From NCBI GenBank assembly GCA_022495005.1, contig JAGYXB010001996.1:496001-560000 (forward strand): a DNA stretch of 64,000 nucleotides, read 5' to 3'. The notes under the pieces were generated by a model. That model had not been told where the DNA came from, did no database searches, and saw nothing but the letters and a program-made list of their open reading frames with translations. This document shows, piece after piece, positions 12,241 through 23,231 of the stretch. Every line of letters begins with the position of its first letter. The first letter of the stretch is position 1. The translations under genes were made by a program, and so were the position numbers. The stretch is from Rhyacophila brunnea. Lineage: Eukaryota; Arthropoda; Insecta; Trichoptera; Rhyacophilidae.

Positions 12241-12735
12241 CCACGATGGCCGAGCGGCTAACACGTCGGCTTATAATTTCGTAGGTCTAGGGTATATTAT
12301 TTGTCTTCTTCTTCTTCCACGGCGCTACATCCCGGGGTGGGATTTGGCCTCCTCCACAACTTCTCTCCACTCACTCCGGTCTCTCGCCACATTTCTCCAG
12401 TTACCGGGTATTCCTATATGAAGCTAGTCCACTTCTACGGCGTCAGCCCATCTCCTTCTTGGACGGCCTCTGGGTCTCTTCCGTTGAGGTAGCCACTTCG
12501 TCATGATCTTTGGCGTTCTAACTTCAGGCATTCTCTCCACATGTCCCGCCCATCGTAGTCTTTGGGACTTACAGTATCTAAATCTAAGGTATAAATATTG
12601 GGTCTGGAAAATACACATCTTATTGTTTTTCAATGTGTGTTTGGAATCGGAGTATGGACCTGATAGGTTTTGTAGGTGGATGATATATATTTCAAGCTCA
12701 TATTATGATCTTCTTAGGATCGGCCATGGTTAAAA
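12241..12735 (+). repeat. SINE-A (tRNA-derived), split by a LINE insertion
   Basis: The head at 12241-12290 (CCACGATGGCCGAGCGGCTA) holds a good tRNA A-box. The rest of the element resumes at about 12600 with GGTCTGGAAAATACACATC and runs to GATCGGCCATGGT near 12731. Both halves match, in order, the intact copies at 21444-21672 and 29012-29248. The missing middle is replaced by a minus-strand LINE-C fragment at 12297-12582. Confidence 0.85.
12297..12582 (-). pseudogene. LINE-C reverse transcriptase 3' end nested in SINE-A
   Basis: On the minus strand the frame within 12424-12582 reads RLRWAGHVERMPEVRTPK, KWLPQRKRPRGRPRRRW and ADAVEVD. This is the classic C-terminal tail of a non-LTR retrotransposon reverse transcriptase (RWAGHVERM followed by GRPRRRW). 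After a shift, WRRPN-P-G continues to a GAAGAAGAAGAAGAC tail at about 12303. The fragment is flanked by related words, TCTAGGGTATA at 12286 and TCTAAGGTATA at 12583, which I read as the target duplication of its insertion into the SINE. Confidence 0.85.
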
Positions 12736-12739
12736 AAAT

Positions 12740-12898
12740 AAATGCATAATATTATAAGTATAATATTCTTTTTAACACTACAACAAACTATGAGGCCCAG
12801 TGATAGTAGTATAGTTAATAATAGTATGCCACGTTGTACTGTTCCTATTTTTAAGTGTATCTTACATTAACCTTTTCATTGCCTGCCAATTTTTACTG
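12740..12898. other. short unassigned spacer
   Basis: AT-rich sequence between SINE-A and the LINE-D insertion. No feature was recognised. Confidence 0.3.
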
Positions 12899-12911
12899 GG
12901 TGGACATTTAT

Positions 12912-13704
12912 CTTCTTCTTGGTCGTGCACTCATGTCTGTGGATCTCGACCACATTTAAATTTCGCCATCCTTTGAGCGACCAAGACTTTCCATACTTCT
13001 TGATCTTCCGCTTCTCTCAGGACAGAATGGATGGTGCCCCCAGTCAGCTCTTTCACTTGGTCGCTACATCGCGCAGACGCTTTCCTCTGCTTCGCATTCC
13101 CTGGAGGCTACCCAAAACTATCGGTCCTTCCAAGTTGTCCGGTCCGCGCTTCATAATATGTCCAAAAAACTGCAGAATTCTTCTCAGACATATCGTCGAG
13201 AGACGTTCCTTTATCTTCAGTCTCTGGATGATTGACTGGTTCGTCCTGTGCTCTGTCCAAGAAATGTGAAGTATTCGGCGCCAATACCACATCTCAAAAG
13301 CATCAATTGCCTTCCGTTTTCTTGCCTTCAGGGTCCACGACTCGACTCCGTATAGAAATATCGAGAACACTAATGTTTGTACAAGCATCATTTTTGTGGC
13401 AATCGAAATTACCCGATCCTTCCATATAGTGGTAAAGCGTGTCATCGATTTTTTTGCAATCTGTGTGCGCCTTCCTATTTCCGCTTCGCATCCGCCCTTT
13501 CCACTGATGGTCGATCCAAGATATACAAACTCGTCGACTGTTTCGAGGTTTTGGAGTGTACTTGGTGTTGTTAGAAGGTTGGCCCGATCAACAACCATTA
13601 ACTTGGTCTTATTCCTTATTAATAAGGAGGCCGTATTTGCGACTCTCTTCCTCTACTTGGTGTAGCAGCTCTGTGAGTTCTCTTTCATCAGCAGCGATTA
13701 GTGT
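12912..13704 (-). pseudogene. LINE-D reverse transcriptase 3' portion, 793 bp, minus strand
   Basis: The minus-strand frame at 13053-13598 encodes 181 residues of a non-LTR retrotransposon ORF2. It contains MVVDRANLL, FVYLGSTISGKGG, FSIFLYGVESWTLKARKRKA, IDAFEMWYWRRILHISWTEH and FFGHIMKRG. An upstream piece (about 13620-13700) carries ELTELLHQVEEESRKYGL but is separated by a frameshift near 13615. A second shift near 13055 precedes the final segment with KELTGGTIHSVLREAE. The catalytic core would lie further 5' and is absent. The end carries AAGAAGAAGA. A 13-bp direct repeat GGTGGACATTTAT flanks the block exactly (12899-12911 and 13705-13717), giving the insertion size and a fairly recent age. 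Confidence 0.92.
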
Positions 13705-13739
13705 GGTGGACATTTATAGGCTGGCTGTTTTTGGAATAA

Positions 13740-15035
13740 AATAAATATCTTTAAAAATATGAAATAGGAACAGAAAAATATTTGTGAAAACTTACCAAAT
13801 CAACATGTTTCTCGACTTTGTCGTTAATATTTTCACAATAAAGTGATAAGTATTGTTTAGAAAATAATATACACAGACAGTTCTGGCGTTTACAAAAATA
13901 CATGAGTTAGCTCGTCCATGGCTTGATGCGACATACATGCTTTGATGAGTATGGGCCACAGAACAGATAATAAATAGAATACCGATAGGCTATATTCAAT
14001 ACACCGCATCTTGATGCATGGTTTTGAATGTGTGAGTGTTCTACGAAAATGAAGCACGCATTATGCACGTGCAATAGTGTGTATAACACACCAACATTAA
14101 ATGAGCGTAAATGCATAAACCGAGAGCAGTTTTCAGTATTTGACGTAAAACGTATTATTGACATGTGTGTAAGTTTAACCCGGATTCTTCCTTACTCGAG
14201 TCGGTTACCTGCTATCGCCTTACCCATTATGTATTTCAATTCCCATTATTTCTGAGTTCCCTGGTATGAGCTCTGGCAGTGATCAGGTAAAGGATCCATG
14301 TTACGTACGCTTACGTGAGAACTGGTAGCACACATTCGTTGAAAACTTTACGTTTAAGACACAGTGTTAGGTCACTTTATCCATGCGGTCAAATGTGTTC
14401 CATGCCACTTATACGTATGAGATAGTTAATTAAAAATACGTATATCGTGCAAAAATGATCGTGTTGAATTAATTTTGAGGCGTGAATTTTGTTAATTATC
14501 GACAATGCGAAACACTTTTTATTGGCACAACATAAAACAGAGCCATTTTGAAATGGAAAAATACATTCAGGCGACGTTTTTTTCGCGCTCTGTTTTTTTC
14601 GTATCAACATCGTAGACCCGATCAAGAATAGAATCAAAGTTATAAAAATAATACGTTTTGACGAAACCAAACGCGCGCGAAAAAAAATACCACAAGACTG
14701 AGGGGTAATCATCTCTAATAAAACAGAAAAAAACAGTAATAGGAGAAAAAAAAACGGCTGGGCATTTTTTTTTGGGTTAATGGACTATATTAATCCAGTT
14801 TTCATACTGACAGCGCACTTTTTACAAATGATGGACGGATGTTGCTGTAAACGGAAGTCGGGCCTGATCTTATGTTGATTTGCTCTCTATTTGCTCCTTT
14901 TTTATCAAAGTTCAAAGCTGCAACTTGAATCAGAATAAACTTAATACTCAGTACGCAACAGTATCTATTTAAAAACGTTACAGAATCAGTATTTTTTTTT
15001 AAATACTTTTTGAACATACACAATTTTAAAACACC
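13740..15035. other. no assigned feature except a short repeat relic
   Basis: Locally less AT-rich than its surroundings. The minus frame at 14389-14712 (107 codons) has a hydrophobic run IIFITLILFLIG but no recognisable homology, and I leave it uncalled. The repeat relic at 14290-14352 is listed separately. Confidence 0.3.
14290..14352. repeat. diverged CACGTG-family repeat relic
   Basis: TGAGAACTGGTAGCACACAT followed by TCGTTGAAAAC and TACGTTTAAGA matches 52815-52860 in order. It is only the end of the family and is strongly diverged. Confidence 0.4.
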
Positions 15036-15544
15036 CAGTGGGTCTATTCTATACACAAGGCTACTACTATCGGCTCATGTTTATGAGGTAACTATTATAC
15101 TTGTAATTTTTACAGTTTAACTGTCATAACATTCAAAACTGTCTATTTTGCTCTAAAAGTTTGCTCCCTCTACCGAAATCCGCCCCGCACCACACTCGGT
15201 CTTAATCGAGCGTATCGCAGGACCCTAAAATTGGTGATGTGAAGCATCTGAAACAATTGGAGTATCTTGGGATAAGATGCCCAAGACTTGGGTTCCTACG
15301 CTCAAAGTGAGCTCTGATTAAGTTTAATGAGTTTATTTTAATGCAATGTGCCAGGAAGAGAAAAGCACATGGAAATTACGAAAATAAAATGAAGTTATGT
15401 TGTGTTAAGTTAACGCAGCTAAGAGGGGGGGGGGGGCTTTTTGACAATTTAGACGGTTGAATTATTGTAACAATTGATCTCCTTAATACATAAATATGAT
15501 AAACTACCGCCGATAGCCGACTTGTATATAGAATAGACCCACTG
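15036..15544. mobile_element. MITE, 509 bp, CAGTGGGTCTATTCTATA termini
   Basis: The left end CAGTGGGTCTATTCTATACA at 15036 is the reverse complement of the right end at about 15509-15544 (TATATAGAATAGACCCACTG), apart from a few differences. The inverted repeats continue to CTATCGGC. A relative with the same termini lies at 63659-63982. The interior contains a G run near 15424 and a short open segment (15219-15310) reading KHLKQLEYLGIRCPRL. No transposase is encoded. I could not identify a clear target duplication. Confidence 0.8.
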
Positions 15545-15754
15545 ATATATTATACATACTAAAAAAATCTTAGCGTATAGCACTAATGTGTTTTACCCAA
15601 TAAGGTTTTATTATTTTCACTGCGCTTATGGAGACGTTCTTATAAACGAGAATCGTATGTTGCTCACCATCAGTTTGGACAAACCTGATATAAAATCTTA
15701 TTGGATGAAAAATACTCATTGGCTGCTTAGGTCCCTTTAAATACCAATTATTGA

Positions 15755-16225
15755 TATCAAATTTATATAGGGAAACAACTCAGAATACTCTGTTGCAAGA
15801 TAATGGCGCTTGAAAATTATGCATAAATTCTCATTTCAATGTTGATATGGTTTTGATTTTGAAGTAAACGAGTTGATTTTTTACTAAGTTCAAATGAACT
15901 TGGCAATGCACAATGAAATTTTACAGTTTAAAAACAACTCAAAATACTTTGTTGCAAGATAATGGCGCTTGAAAATTATGCATAAATTCTCATTTCAATG
16001 TTGATTTGGTTTTGATTTTGAAGTAAACGAGTTGATTTTTTACTAAGTTCAAATGAATTTGGCAATGCACAATGAAATTTTACAGTTTAAAAAATAATCA
16101 AATTAGACGTTTCAATTTATAATTGAATTATTGATTAATCTCAGAAAGTGTTATTCAAGTTTATGACCCATTGAAGAAATTTTTGATTTATTTTTTATTG
16201 AATTATAAAAAAAATAATTTTCTAC
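15755..16225 (+). repeat. dispersed repeat R159 with internal tandem duplication
   Basis: Two near-identical units of 159 bp follow each other: 15776-15934 and 15935 to about 16090. Each runs from CAACTCA-AATAC through TAATGGCGCTTGAAAATTAT to AATGCACAATGAAATTTTAC. The flanking parts on both sides match the single-unit copy at 9838-10100. The two units differ at only a few positions, so the duplication is much younger than the split from the other copy. Confidence 0.85.
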
Positions 16226-16870
16226 ATCGAATTAGAGTGTTCGTATGTATTTTTTTTTGCTATAAATGTTTTTTGTCACCATAACTTCACAAATTGTATA
16301 AAACAGCGAAATTCCATTGTGAATTTTTAAAAATTGTGAAAGTCTGACTTGCGTATTTTTTTCATTCATGTTTCAGAGGAAAAATAACTTACATACCTAA
16401 TTAAGCTAGTTTTTAATATAATATTTTACATAAAAAATTAATTGTATGTGATTTTACATAAATATAATCTTAAATATACCTATTGGATTATTTGACTGAT
16501 AATAAAACATAATTCAATTTCATGACCAAAGATAAATGTTGATTTATACTCAGGCTAATAATAATTTCACTAGCTTTATTGTATAAATACCTACTAATAA
16601 TCTTCTTATTTAATCTCTTTGAGTAGGGATTGTTTTTAATGAGAGTATTTTATAAAAACGGTAGCGATGGTGTTTCGTGTTTTTACAAACAGTTAGTTAT
16701 CAAACTGTCCATTCTGTATACGAAAATACACTTTAAAAATTGAATGCTGCCTACTAAAATAGTTTTCACTCGCTTTTTATTCGCACAAGAGTATCGAGTA
16801 GTAGCATCTTTCCGTGAACGATTTTTTTTTTACCAACCGACGCAAACTCCATTTACCAATTTTACGTGAA
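16226..16870. other. AT-rich, no feature recognised
   Basis: Nothing was recognised upstream of the candidate exon. Confidence 0.3.
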
Positions 16871-16955
16871 GCTATTTTTTGATAATACACCTGGCCATAC
16901 GTGACTTACAACCTACTACCTGTAATAACGCTCTCGTGTTGTGTATTATTTTCAG

Positions 16956-17180
16956 ATTGTGGTGTCCGAGACAGAGCGAGGGAAAAAATACATCAGCCAC
17001 TGACAGATACGTAGAAAAAGTGACTTCAACTCTAGATAATATTATTTTGGACAAAGTGAAAAGTGCAAATCTGTGGTATTTTGGTGTAATGATTATTTTT
17101 TTGTTGATTGAAATTGATTTTAAGTTTAAAGTTTTTGAAGCCGCTGATAATAAAAGTTTACAGATGAAGATTGCTGTCAG
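16956..17180 (+). CDS. candidate internal exon of an unknown gene
   Basis: A reading frame open from 16879 to 17184 contains a 225-bp block bounded by splice-like signals. These are a pyrimidine-rich tract ending TATTATTTTCAG at 16944-16955 and GTCAG followed by GTAAAA at 17181. The block is a multiple of three and would start and end in the same phase. The encoded stretch is hydrophilic at first (RQSEGKNTSATDRYVEKV). It then has a hydrophobic segment, WYFGVMIIFLLIEI, and ends NKSLQMKIAV. I do not recognise the protein, and no partner exon was found nearby. It could equally be a chance frame. Confidence 0.25.
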
Positions 17181-17244
17181 GTAAAAAAATACATGTATTT
17201 ATTTATAAATCTGTGTTATTATTCAATTATAGTATGATTCCTCC

Positions 17245-17479
17245 CAGCGCTCGAAATGGAATATTTTCCGAACCGGAGCGCTCGATATTTTACGAAAATA
17301 TTAACATAGTTATCTAATTGCATGTGTATTTTATAAAAATAAGTGTGTTAGATTTTACATTATATAGCAAATCTAGCTCCGACGGTCAAATTAATATGTC
17401 CACGAGATAGAGCAATAATTTTGGGGATTTTACGAACCGGAACGGCGCTCCGGTGCGTTCCGGTCCATTTCAAGCCCTG
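17245..17479. mobile_element. hAT-type MITE, 235 bp (family H1, copy 1)
   Basis: The left end CAGCGCTCGAAATGGAATAT and the right end GGTCCATTTCAAGCCCTG are inverted repeats, with subterminal CCGGAGCGCTC on the left answered by GGCGCTCCGG on the right. It is flanked by 8-bp direct repeats ATTCCTCC (17237-17244) and ATTCTTCC (17480-17487), one mismatch apart. An 8-bp duplication and CAG-type termini are typical of the hAT superfamily. The element has no coding capacity and would need a transposase supplied elsewhere. Family mate at 49725-49945. Confidence 0.9.
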
Positions 17480-17632
17480 ATTCTTCCAAGTATTAACCGT
17501 AAACAAAATAAACTGTACCTTCGTTTTATATGAATCAATTATAGTTTTTAACAATCCAGCATTGTTCTTGAATGGTTTGTAAAAAAAGTAAAAAACATTT
17601 ATAGAATTATAATGGATTTACGTTTTGTAACA

Positions 17633-17700
17633 TTCTATTTGAGTTGTTTTTGCGACCCGTGTTTCACCTTTCGGCATCTTCAGGCACATTTGTACTCACC
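17633..17700 (-). ncRNA. hammerhead-ribozyme-like motif, minus strand
   Basis: On the minus strand the order is GAGT, TGC, CTGAAGA, TGCCGAAAGGTG, AAAC-ACGG-GTC, GCA and ACTC. This fits a type I hammerhead layout. CTGAAGA (17677-17683) is the CUGANGA core, and the GCC-GAAA-GGT segment is helix II. GAAAC (17661-17665) with GTC (17654-17656) makes a two-pair helix III. TGC/GCA plus GAGT (17694-17697 on plus as ACTC) with ACTC (17641-17644) makes helix I. A departure from the standard core is the U before helix II, which has no partner. Hammerheads of this minimal form are known from Penelope-like retroelements. Relatives are at 28885 and 62962. Confidence 0.5.
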
Positions 17701-18779
17701 AAAACGTAAATACACACTGACAACGAATACAGTTAATTCTAACTTATATAATAAATTAATACAATAAAGTAGGTAAAAACTTTATTCACCTACCTATTAA
17801 ATTAAGGATCGCAATAAAAAATATAACAAACAAATTATGAATAGTTGAAGTATTTGTAAAAAAACCCCTACATTATCACTAATAATACACTCGACAAGCA
17901 TATCAATCGTGAACAACCTAATAATTGATCAATAAAAATACTTTAAAATAAGAAGGTGTAAAATCGTCAATACTAGGAACACTGGCAACGTATTGTGAAT
18001 TTAATGATCTTAAACTTCTTAACGTAAAATAAATTGAAAAAATGGACTGAGATAAAAATATATTAAAAAATTGTAAAATAAATATTATATCCTGTTACAT
18101 ACAGAACTAAACATGTGCAAATAAGTCCAGAATTACTTGTTAATAATTATTGTAAAGTCACCAGTTTACTAAATAAAAAGTTTTCCGGATATATGTTATT
18201 ATATGATAATATGACGATTAAATTCAATATGCAATGGACGTGTCTGTCATCGAAACAATTGCTTTAAAAAAAGTGCTATAACCGCGGATGTCTCTTATAC
18301 CAAAAGATGGTTTATTAAAATAAACTACATTTATAAAATAAATGGTACTTAATAAATTTATGGTTTATGTTGTCACAAAATATTATCATTATGACATGAA
18401 CTCTTTATTGTTCAGCTATTTTTTATTGTTCTACGCCACCAGTGCCTTTAACTGTATTTTGAGCATTTAAAAAGTGACTAATCTAAAAGATTTTTCGTGG
18501 AATACTTTCAGGAACTTAGAGACTCAGCTATCGACTAATTTTGAGGCCCCTAACGTAAAAAAAATTAAAACTATCAAACTATCAATTTAATAATGTAGGT
18601 ATCTCTTCCATAATTAATTATTTATGAAATATGATATATAATAATATCAGTGGTTTATTTAATTAAATACATATATGTTTAAGTTTTGTTGTACTATAAG
18701 CTTCATTAATGTTTTAACTGCAAAGATTTGTTTTATGATTTGGGTAATATTATATAAAACTCGATTTTGTGAGAAATAA
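17701..18779. other. AT-rich, no feature recognised
   Basis: No coding or repeat signal was recognised. Confidence 0.3.
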
Positions 18780-18787
18780 GTATATTT

Positions 18788-19450
18788 CTTAGGCTAAAGA
18801 TACCATCTAGACGCCACCCATTGCATTGCTAAATGAAGCTGCGAGCCGTGTGTTTGGTTTGGGGGCGAGCGAACGCATTCGTACACAAATGTTCGAGACC
18901 ATAGACCATTTCGCTAGTGCTCGCCCAAAATGCTCGCACTAGACGCTCAGAATTTAAATATAATTTTCTATTTTTTTACGTTATATAGTATTTTTAAGAG
19001 GTCAAAATGCAACCATTAGGTAAAGATATCCATAATTTAAGTTATTTTAAAGAAACACTAGGTCACTGATATTGAAATATATAATAATATACAAATAAAT
19101 TATCACGAACATGTATCAACTTAACTATGAAACGTAATACCATCTTCTTGTTTATCAGTACGGCTACCACATTTTAATACAAAACACAGAACCATCTTTT
19201 CTACTTAATTAACTAAAAATATTTACCACTGACTTTATGTTTAACACAAAAAATATCAATTTTAGCAACACGCACTCGCAGGTTGTCGACGCTTAGTTAA
19301 GCAACAAACTAAGATTTGGCGGCGACACCACAGCAAATCATCTCACACATCTGAAAACCTTTAATCCTACTCTAGCGCGTGTCGCAGAGATTATAAGGGT
19401 GCCGAATACTTTCTCACTCGCACTTATGCATCGTTTTTGTTCAGGCCTTG
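18788..19450. mobile_element. hAT-like non-autonomous element, 663 bp (family H2, copy 1)
   Basis: This is highly similar along its whole length to the split copy at 52873-54232. It is flanked by 8-bp direct repeats GTATATTT (18780-18787) and GTGTATTT (19451-19458). The ends are CTTAGGCTAAAGATA and TTTTGTTCAGGCCTTG, only weakly inverted relative to each other. Near the left end there is a set of inverted GTGCTCGC/GCGAGC-type words that may be transposase binding sites. No protein is encoded. The class rests on the 8-bp duplication. Confidence 0.85.
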
Positions 19451-19458
19451 GTGTATTT

Positions 19459-21443
19459 CTTAAATTTTAGTATGACTGGTCGAAATTATTTCGAGGCCTT
19501 TTTTAAAATTGATTGCGTAATTTGCGCAAAAAAAAAATTGCCATTGGGTCTGCGTTTTAATGCCATAGAGATGTAATACACATTGACTCAGGAAAAGGTT
19601 GTTGGCACATTTAAGTTTGATTAAAATAATAAATTTACTATGACTGTTTAAACTGCAATAATACCGGATAATAAAGAATAAATTGCCACTGTCACTTCAT
19701 GAGAGCTATAACAATAAATAAATTTTAATATAACTAGATAATTCAAATAAATTTTGCATTGGCACTTGTGTAGAAGTAATACTAAAATTGTGATTATCAT
19801 ATTGAAGTAGAGAAATAAATGGAATCGCTTCATGAAGTACCATAAAATTATTATATGAATACAGTTATTATATTAGATTTTTATTTTATTTCGTCCATAT
19901 TCACTCCCATTCCACGCGTGGACAATCTTTAGTGCAGGGGTATTCTAACTAGTTAATACAACACGGTAACACGTTTACGTCATTTTTCTTGAACCAAATT
20001 AAAACGGATATCACTTGGGTCAATTCCGTATAGGTATAAGACAGTCATCTACAATAATTGGTAATACAGTGATAGGCGAATATTTAAGTCGGTACGCATG
20101 CCGTGTGCAGCGCATGCGAGTATATGCTTCATAACTTTGCACTCCAGCTCTAGGATGAAAATTATGTAATATATTATATAAATATATTTTTAAATATATT
20201 ATTTATTACTACATATTATATTAATACAATAATAGGATATCATTTGATCTAATTTTATGCAAAGAGGCGTGTCAGTATAGTAAACAGTGCAACAAAAGTG
20301 CAAAGTTATAAAACGTATACTCTATCTAAGGTGATGAGTTGTCGCGGTTAAATTAGCATTAACTTGCAAAATCGCCGCATCTCAATTCTCAATATATAAG
20401 TGTCGTACTCTATCTCGGTCTAAATCAATTACATCCCGGGGTAATTAACTGTCATATTTGTAACTATTTTATTGATTTTGGTGTTTAGTTATATGTTAGA
20501 ATACAGCCCTGCTGATCTCTGGTGTAAATTAGTATTCTATTTCCATATGAAAATACGTATCGGTATACTTTCCTGCTGTACCATGTAACATCGCATAATA
20601 TAACATAATATAGGGGTACATTGGGGCAACTATTAAATAATTTTAATAAATTTAGGTGTCCCTGTTAATCAATTATTAATTAAAATACTACAATATAATC
20701 TCAATGGTAATTATACTTTATTATTATGATGATATTTATTAAGGTAAACTAATAGTCTAGTACAACGATGGAAAATACGTGGCACGCATGCCGACACGCT
20801 AAAAGCTTTCAACGGCAAACAAAAAAATTAATTCCTTCTCTTCAGTTATTTCAATATTAAAAAGTTTATAGCGGAAAAATATTAAATTCAAGCGAAATCA
20901 TGTTGATATAATCTGTATATGTACTGAAATTATTGATTTGCAATCTAATCCTATTTGGAGTTAAAATTGTGTAAATATGTGAAAATGTTATAATTAATTG
21001 GAATGTCATCAACTTTCTCAATCGGAATGCCGAATTGAAAACATAATACTAAAAACGTGGAAAATAATGCCTTATACTTTTATATCTGTTAAAAAAACTA
21101 GCAATCTCTTTGTTGACCATTTTTTCTTCCACGTACTCATTTGAAAGTATTTTTTAGTATATTGAATCAGATGCATTCAAAGACTGTAAGTAGGTTGACA
21201 AAAGAAGATTCAGCAGCATGTAATAATTTACAATGAACGACATATCAGCCTGATTTAAAAAGTTTCGCAAATAACATGAAACAAAAACCTCAAACAAAAA
21301 TTAGTGTGTTATTAAATGTTTTTATATTTCCTATATTTCTTTATTTTATATGTATCGTTTTTTATATATTCAATAAACAATATAGTTACTAATGTACTTA
21401 ATTGTTTTTTCAATATATATATATCAATATTCAATAAATAACG
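19459..21443. other. AT-rich, no feature recognised
   Basis: No coding frame or repeat family was recognised in this 2-kb stretch. Confidence 0.3.
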
Positions 21444-21672
21444 CCCACGGTGGCCGCGCGGCTTAAACGTTGGACTATAACGCCGTGGGTCCCAGGTTCC
21501 TGGGTCTGGCAAGTACACATATTGTTTTTCAATTTGTGTTTGTCAAGGTATGGACCTAATAGGCTGAGTAAGTGGCTGACATCCATTTCTCGTAAAAAAC
21601 AAAATCTGTCAATACAAACCTTTACTCTGTGGAGGCCCATATGATCCTATTTGGATCGGAGATGGTCGAAAG
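21444..21672 (+). repeat. SINE-A (tRNA-derived), intact-looking copy
   Basis: The head CCCACGGTGGCCGCGCGGCT has a tRNA A-box. The B-box area reads GTCCCAGGTTCCTGGG, partly decayed. The body runs through TATGGACCTAATAGG, GTGGCTGACATCCATTTCTC and GAGGCCCATATGATCCTATT to GATCGGAGATGGTCGAAAG. It matches 29012-29248 almost base for base. Copies of the same family are at 12241, 55509, 62597 and 62783. Confidence 0.9.
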
Positions 21673-21836
21673 AAGAAATATGATTTAGATTATATCATGT
21701 GTACGCCTAAAAATGAATGGCACGAGTCACGGCTAATTTTGGCATGCCGATCAAATCCTATTTGCCATCCCTGGTCTAGTAAAAAAAACTCAGTCACTGG
21801 TAAATATAAACTAAAATTAATATTGATAAAAGAGAC

Positions 21837-21993
21837 TATTGTATGACAACATCTTTTTGGCTACATGTTAAAACTGTGAACTAACATGCTCTGCCCATTT
21901 TTACCCGGAATTCCATTAAAAACTAAGAAGCTCCTCCCATTTAGTAGACAGCAGCGCCTAGAAGCGTAGTCAAGAAGATGTTGTCGTACAATA
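21837..21993. mobile_element. MITE, ~157 bp, TATTGTATGACAACATCTT ends
   Basis: The left end TATTGTATGACAACATCTT and the right end AAGATGTTGTCGTACAATA are inverted repeats of about 20 bp with one difference. The interior is non-coding. The target duplication is unclear, so no superfamily is assigned. Confidence 0.75.
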
Positions 21994-23231
21994 CATGTTT
22001 ACGAAAATGCTAACATGTTCGGTAATGGTTTTACTGGGAAAATTTAAATTGATATAACAATTCAATAAGATTTAAATTCAATTTTCCTCTCCTTCAGGAA
22101 TTTAAAATACATAATGACATACACCGTAACCCAAAACGTCGCCTGCGGCTCATCACGGACGACGACACAGGCCGTCGGATGGTTAATAATAATTTCAATA
22201 ATGCAGCTTAAAATAAATACTACAAGCAAACGATAAGTAGATGCTTTAGTGATTTCTGAAATCATCTGTAGGCATTGAAACCAGTGGCGGAAGTGAGACG
22301 AATATAGAGAAAATATTGTATGACTACCTTAATAAAATTGTTGTTATTTATTATAATATTATGTCCTTTACACATAGGAAATCGCATAGTATGTAAATAA
22401 TGATATGAGCTATGACTAAAGCATACAATTTGTGACTCTCTTTGTCACCTACTGCTGTTTTATGTAGTTTTCTTTATTTTGTGCAGCAGTTAGTCTCATC
22501 GTTAGAAACCAGTTAGATACATTTATTTTATTGTTTTTATTAGGTATTGTTAGAGATTTCTAAAGATTATTTGTTTTTCGGCGTTAAATAATGTTTCGCT
22601 CCTTTTAAAAATGATAGAATATGTCTCATTTAAAGAAGATAATATAAACAACAATTATACTCTTTTGATGTATCTATTGCCCAAATTTAGGTGAGATTCG
22701 ATTCATTTTGTATTTCGATGAATAAGATTCATGTTCATTAACCTTTAGTATTTTTTATTTGTAAGTATAAATAATTTTAAAATATCTCTGGTAGGGTAAA
22801 CACTGGGTTAGCGCCAAATGTGCTTTATAAATTGAGCTACATGTGTCTTAACTGAATATGTACATTTGAAGTACTAAAAAAAATATATTTTTCTAGAAAG
22901 TGTTTTCAAATTATGGATATCAAAAAAAATTGAAATATTGAGATTATTAATGAAAATAGTTTATTAGAATCTTCAGTTCCAGTATCGTGAGATTAGTATT
23001 TTTGGCAAAAATTATAGGCCACCTATAGACAGGCCTGGGCACTGGATGATTGAGTTACGGTGATAGTGCAATTAGTTATTGATTGTTTTCAAACGGAATG
23101 CGGAATCGCACTAAATGAAGATTTTTGAACGTATATTTAGTTCAAATCAATTAACGTATTACCGTTTATTTAAATATGAAAAAATCATCATTTTCTACAA
23201 ACAGTTTACCATATTTAACTCGAGATATGAA
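21994..23231. other. AT-rich; one isolated transposon-like end
   Basis: CAGTGGCGGAAGTGAGACG at 22282 looks like the left terminus of a CAGTGGCG-type DNA element. I could not find a partner end with a matching duplication. Nothing else was recognised. Confidence 0.3.

Noticed and set aside
13053..13598. Functional host gene of 181 codons
   Set aside because: It is clearly the C-terminal part of a non-LTR retrotransposon polyprotein, bounded by frameshifts and a target duplication.
14389..14712. 107-codon minus-strand frame with a hydrophobic segment
   Set aside because: The hydrophobic run can arise from T/A-rich sequence, and no homology or gene context supports it.
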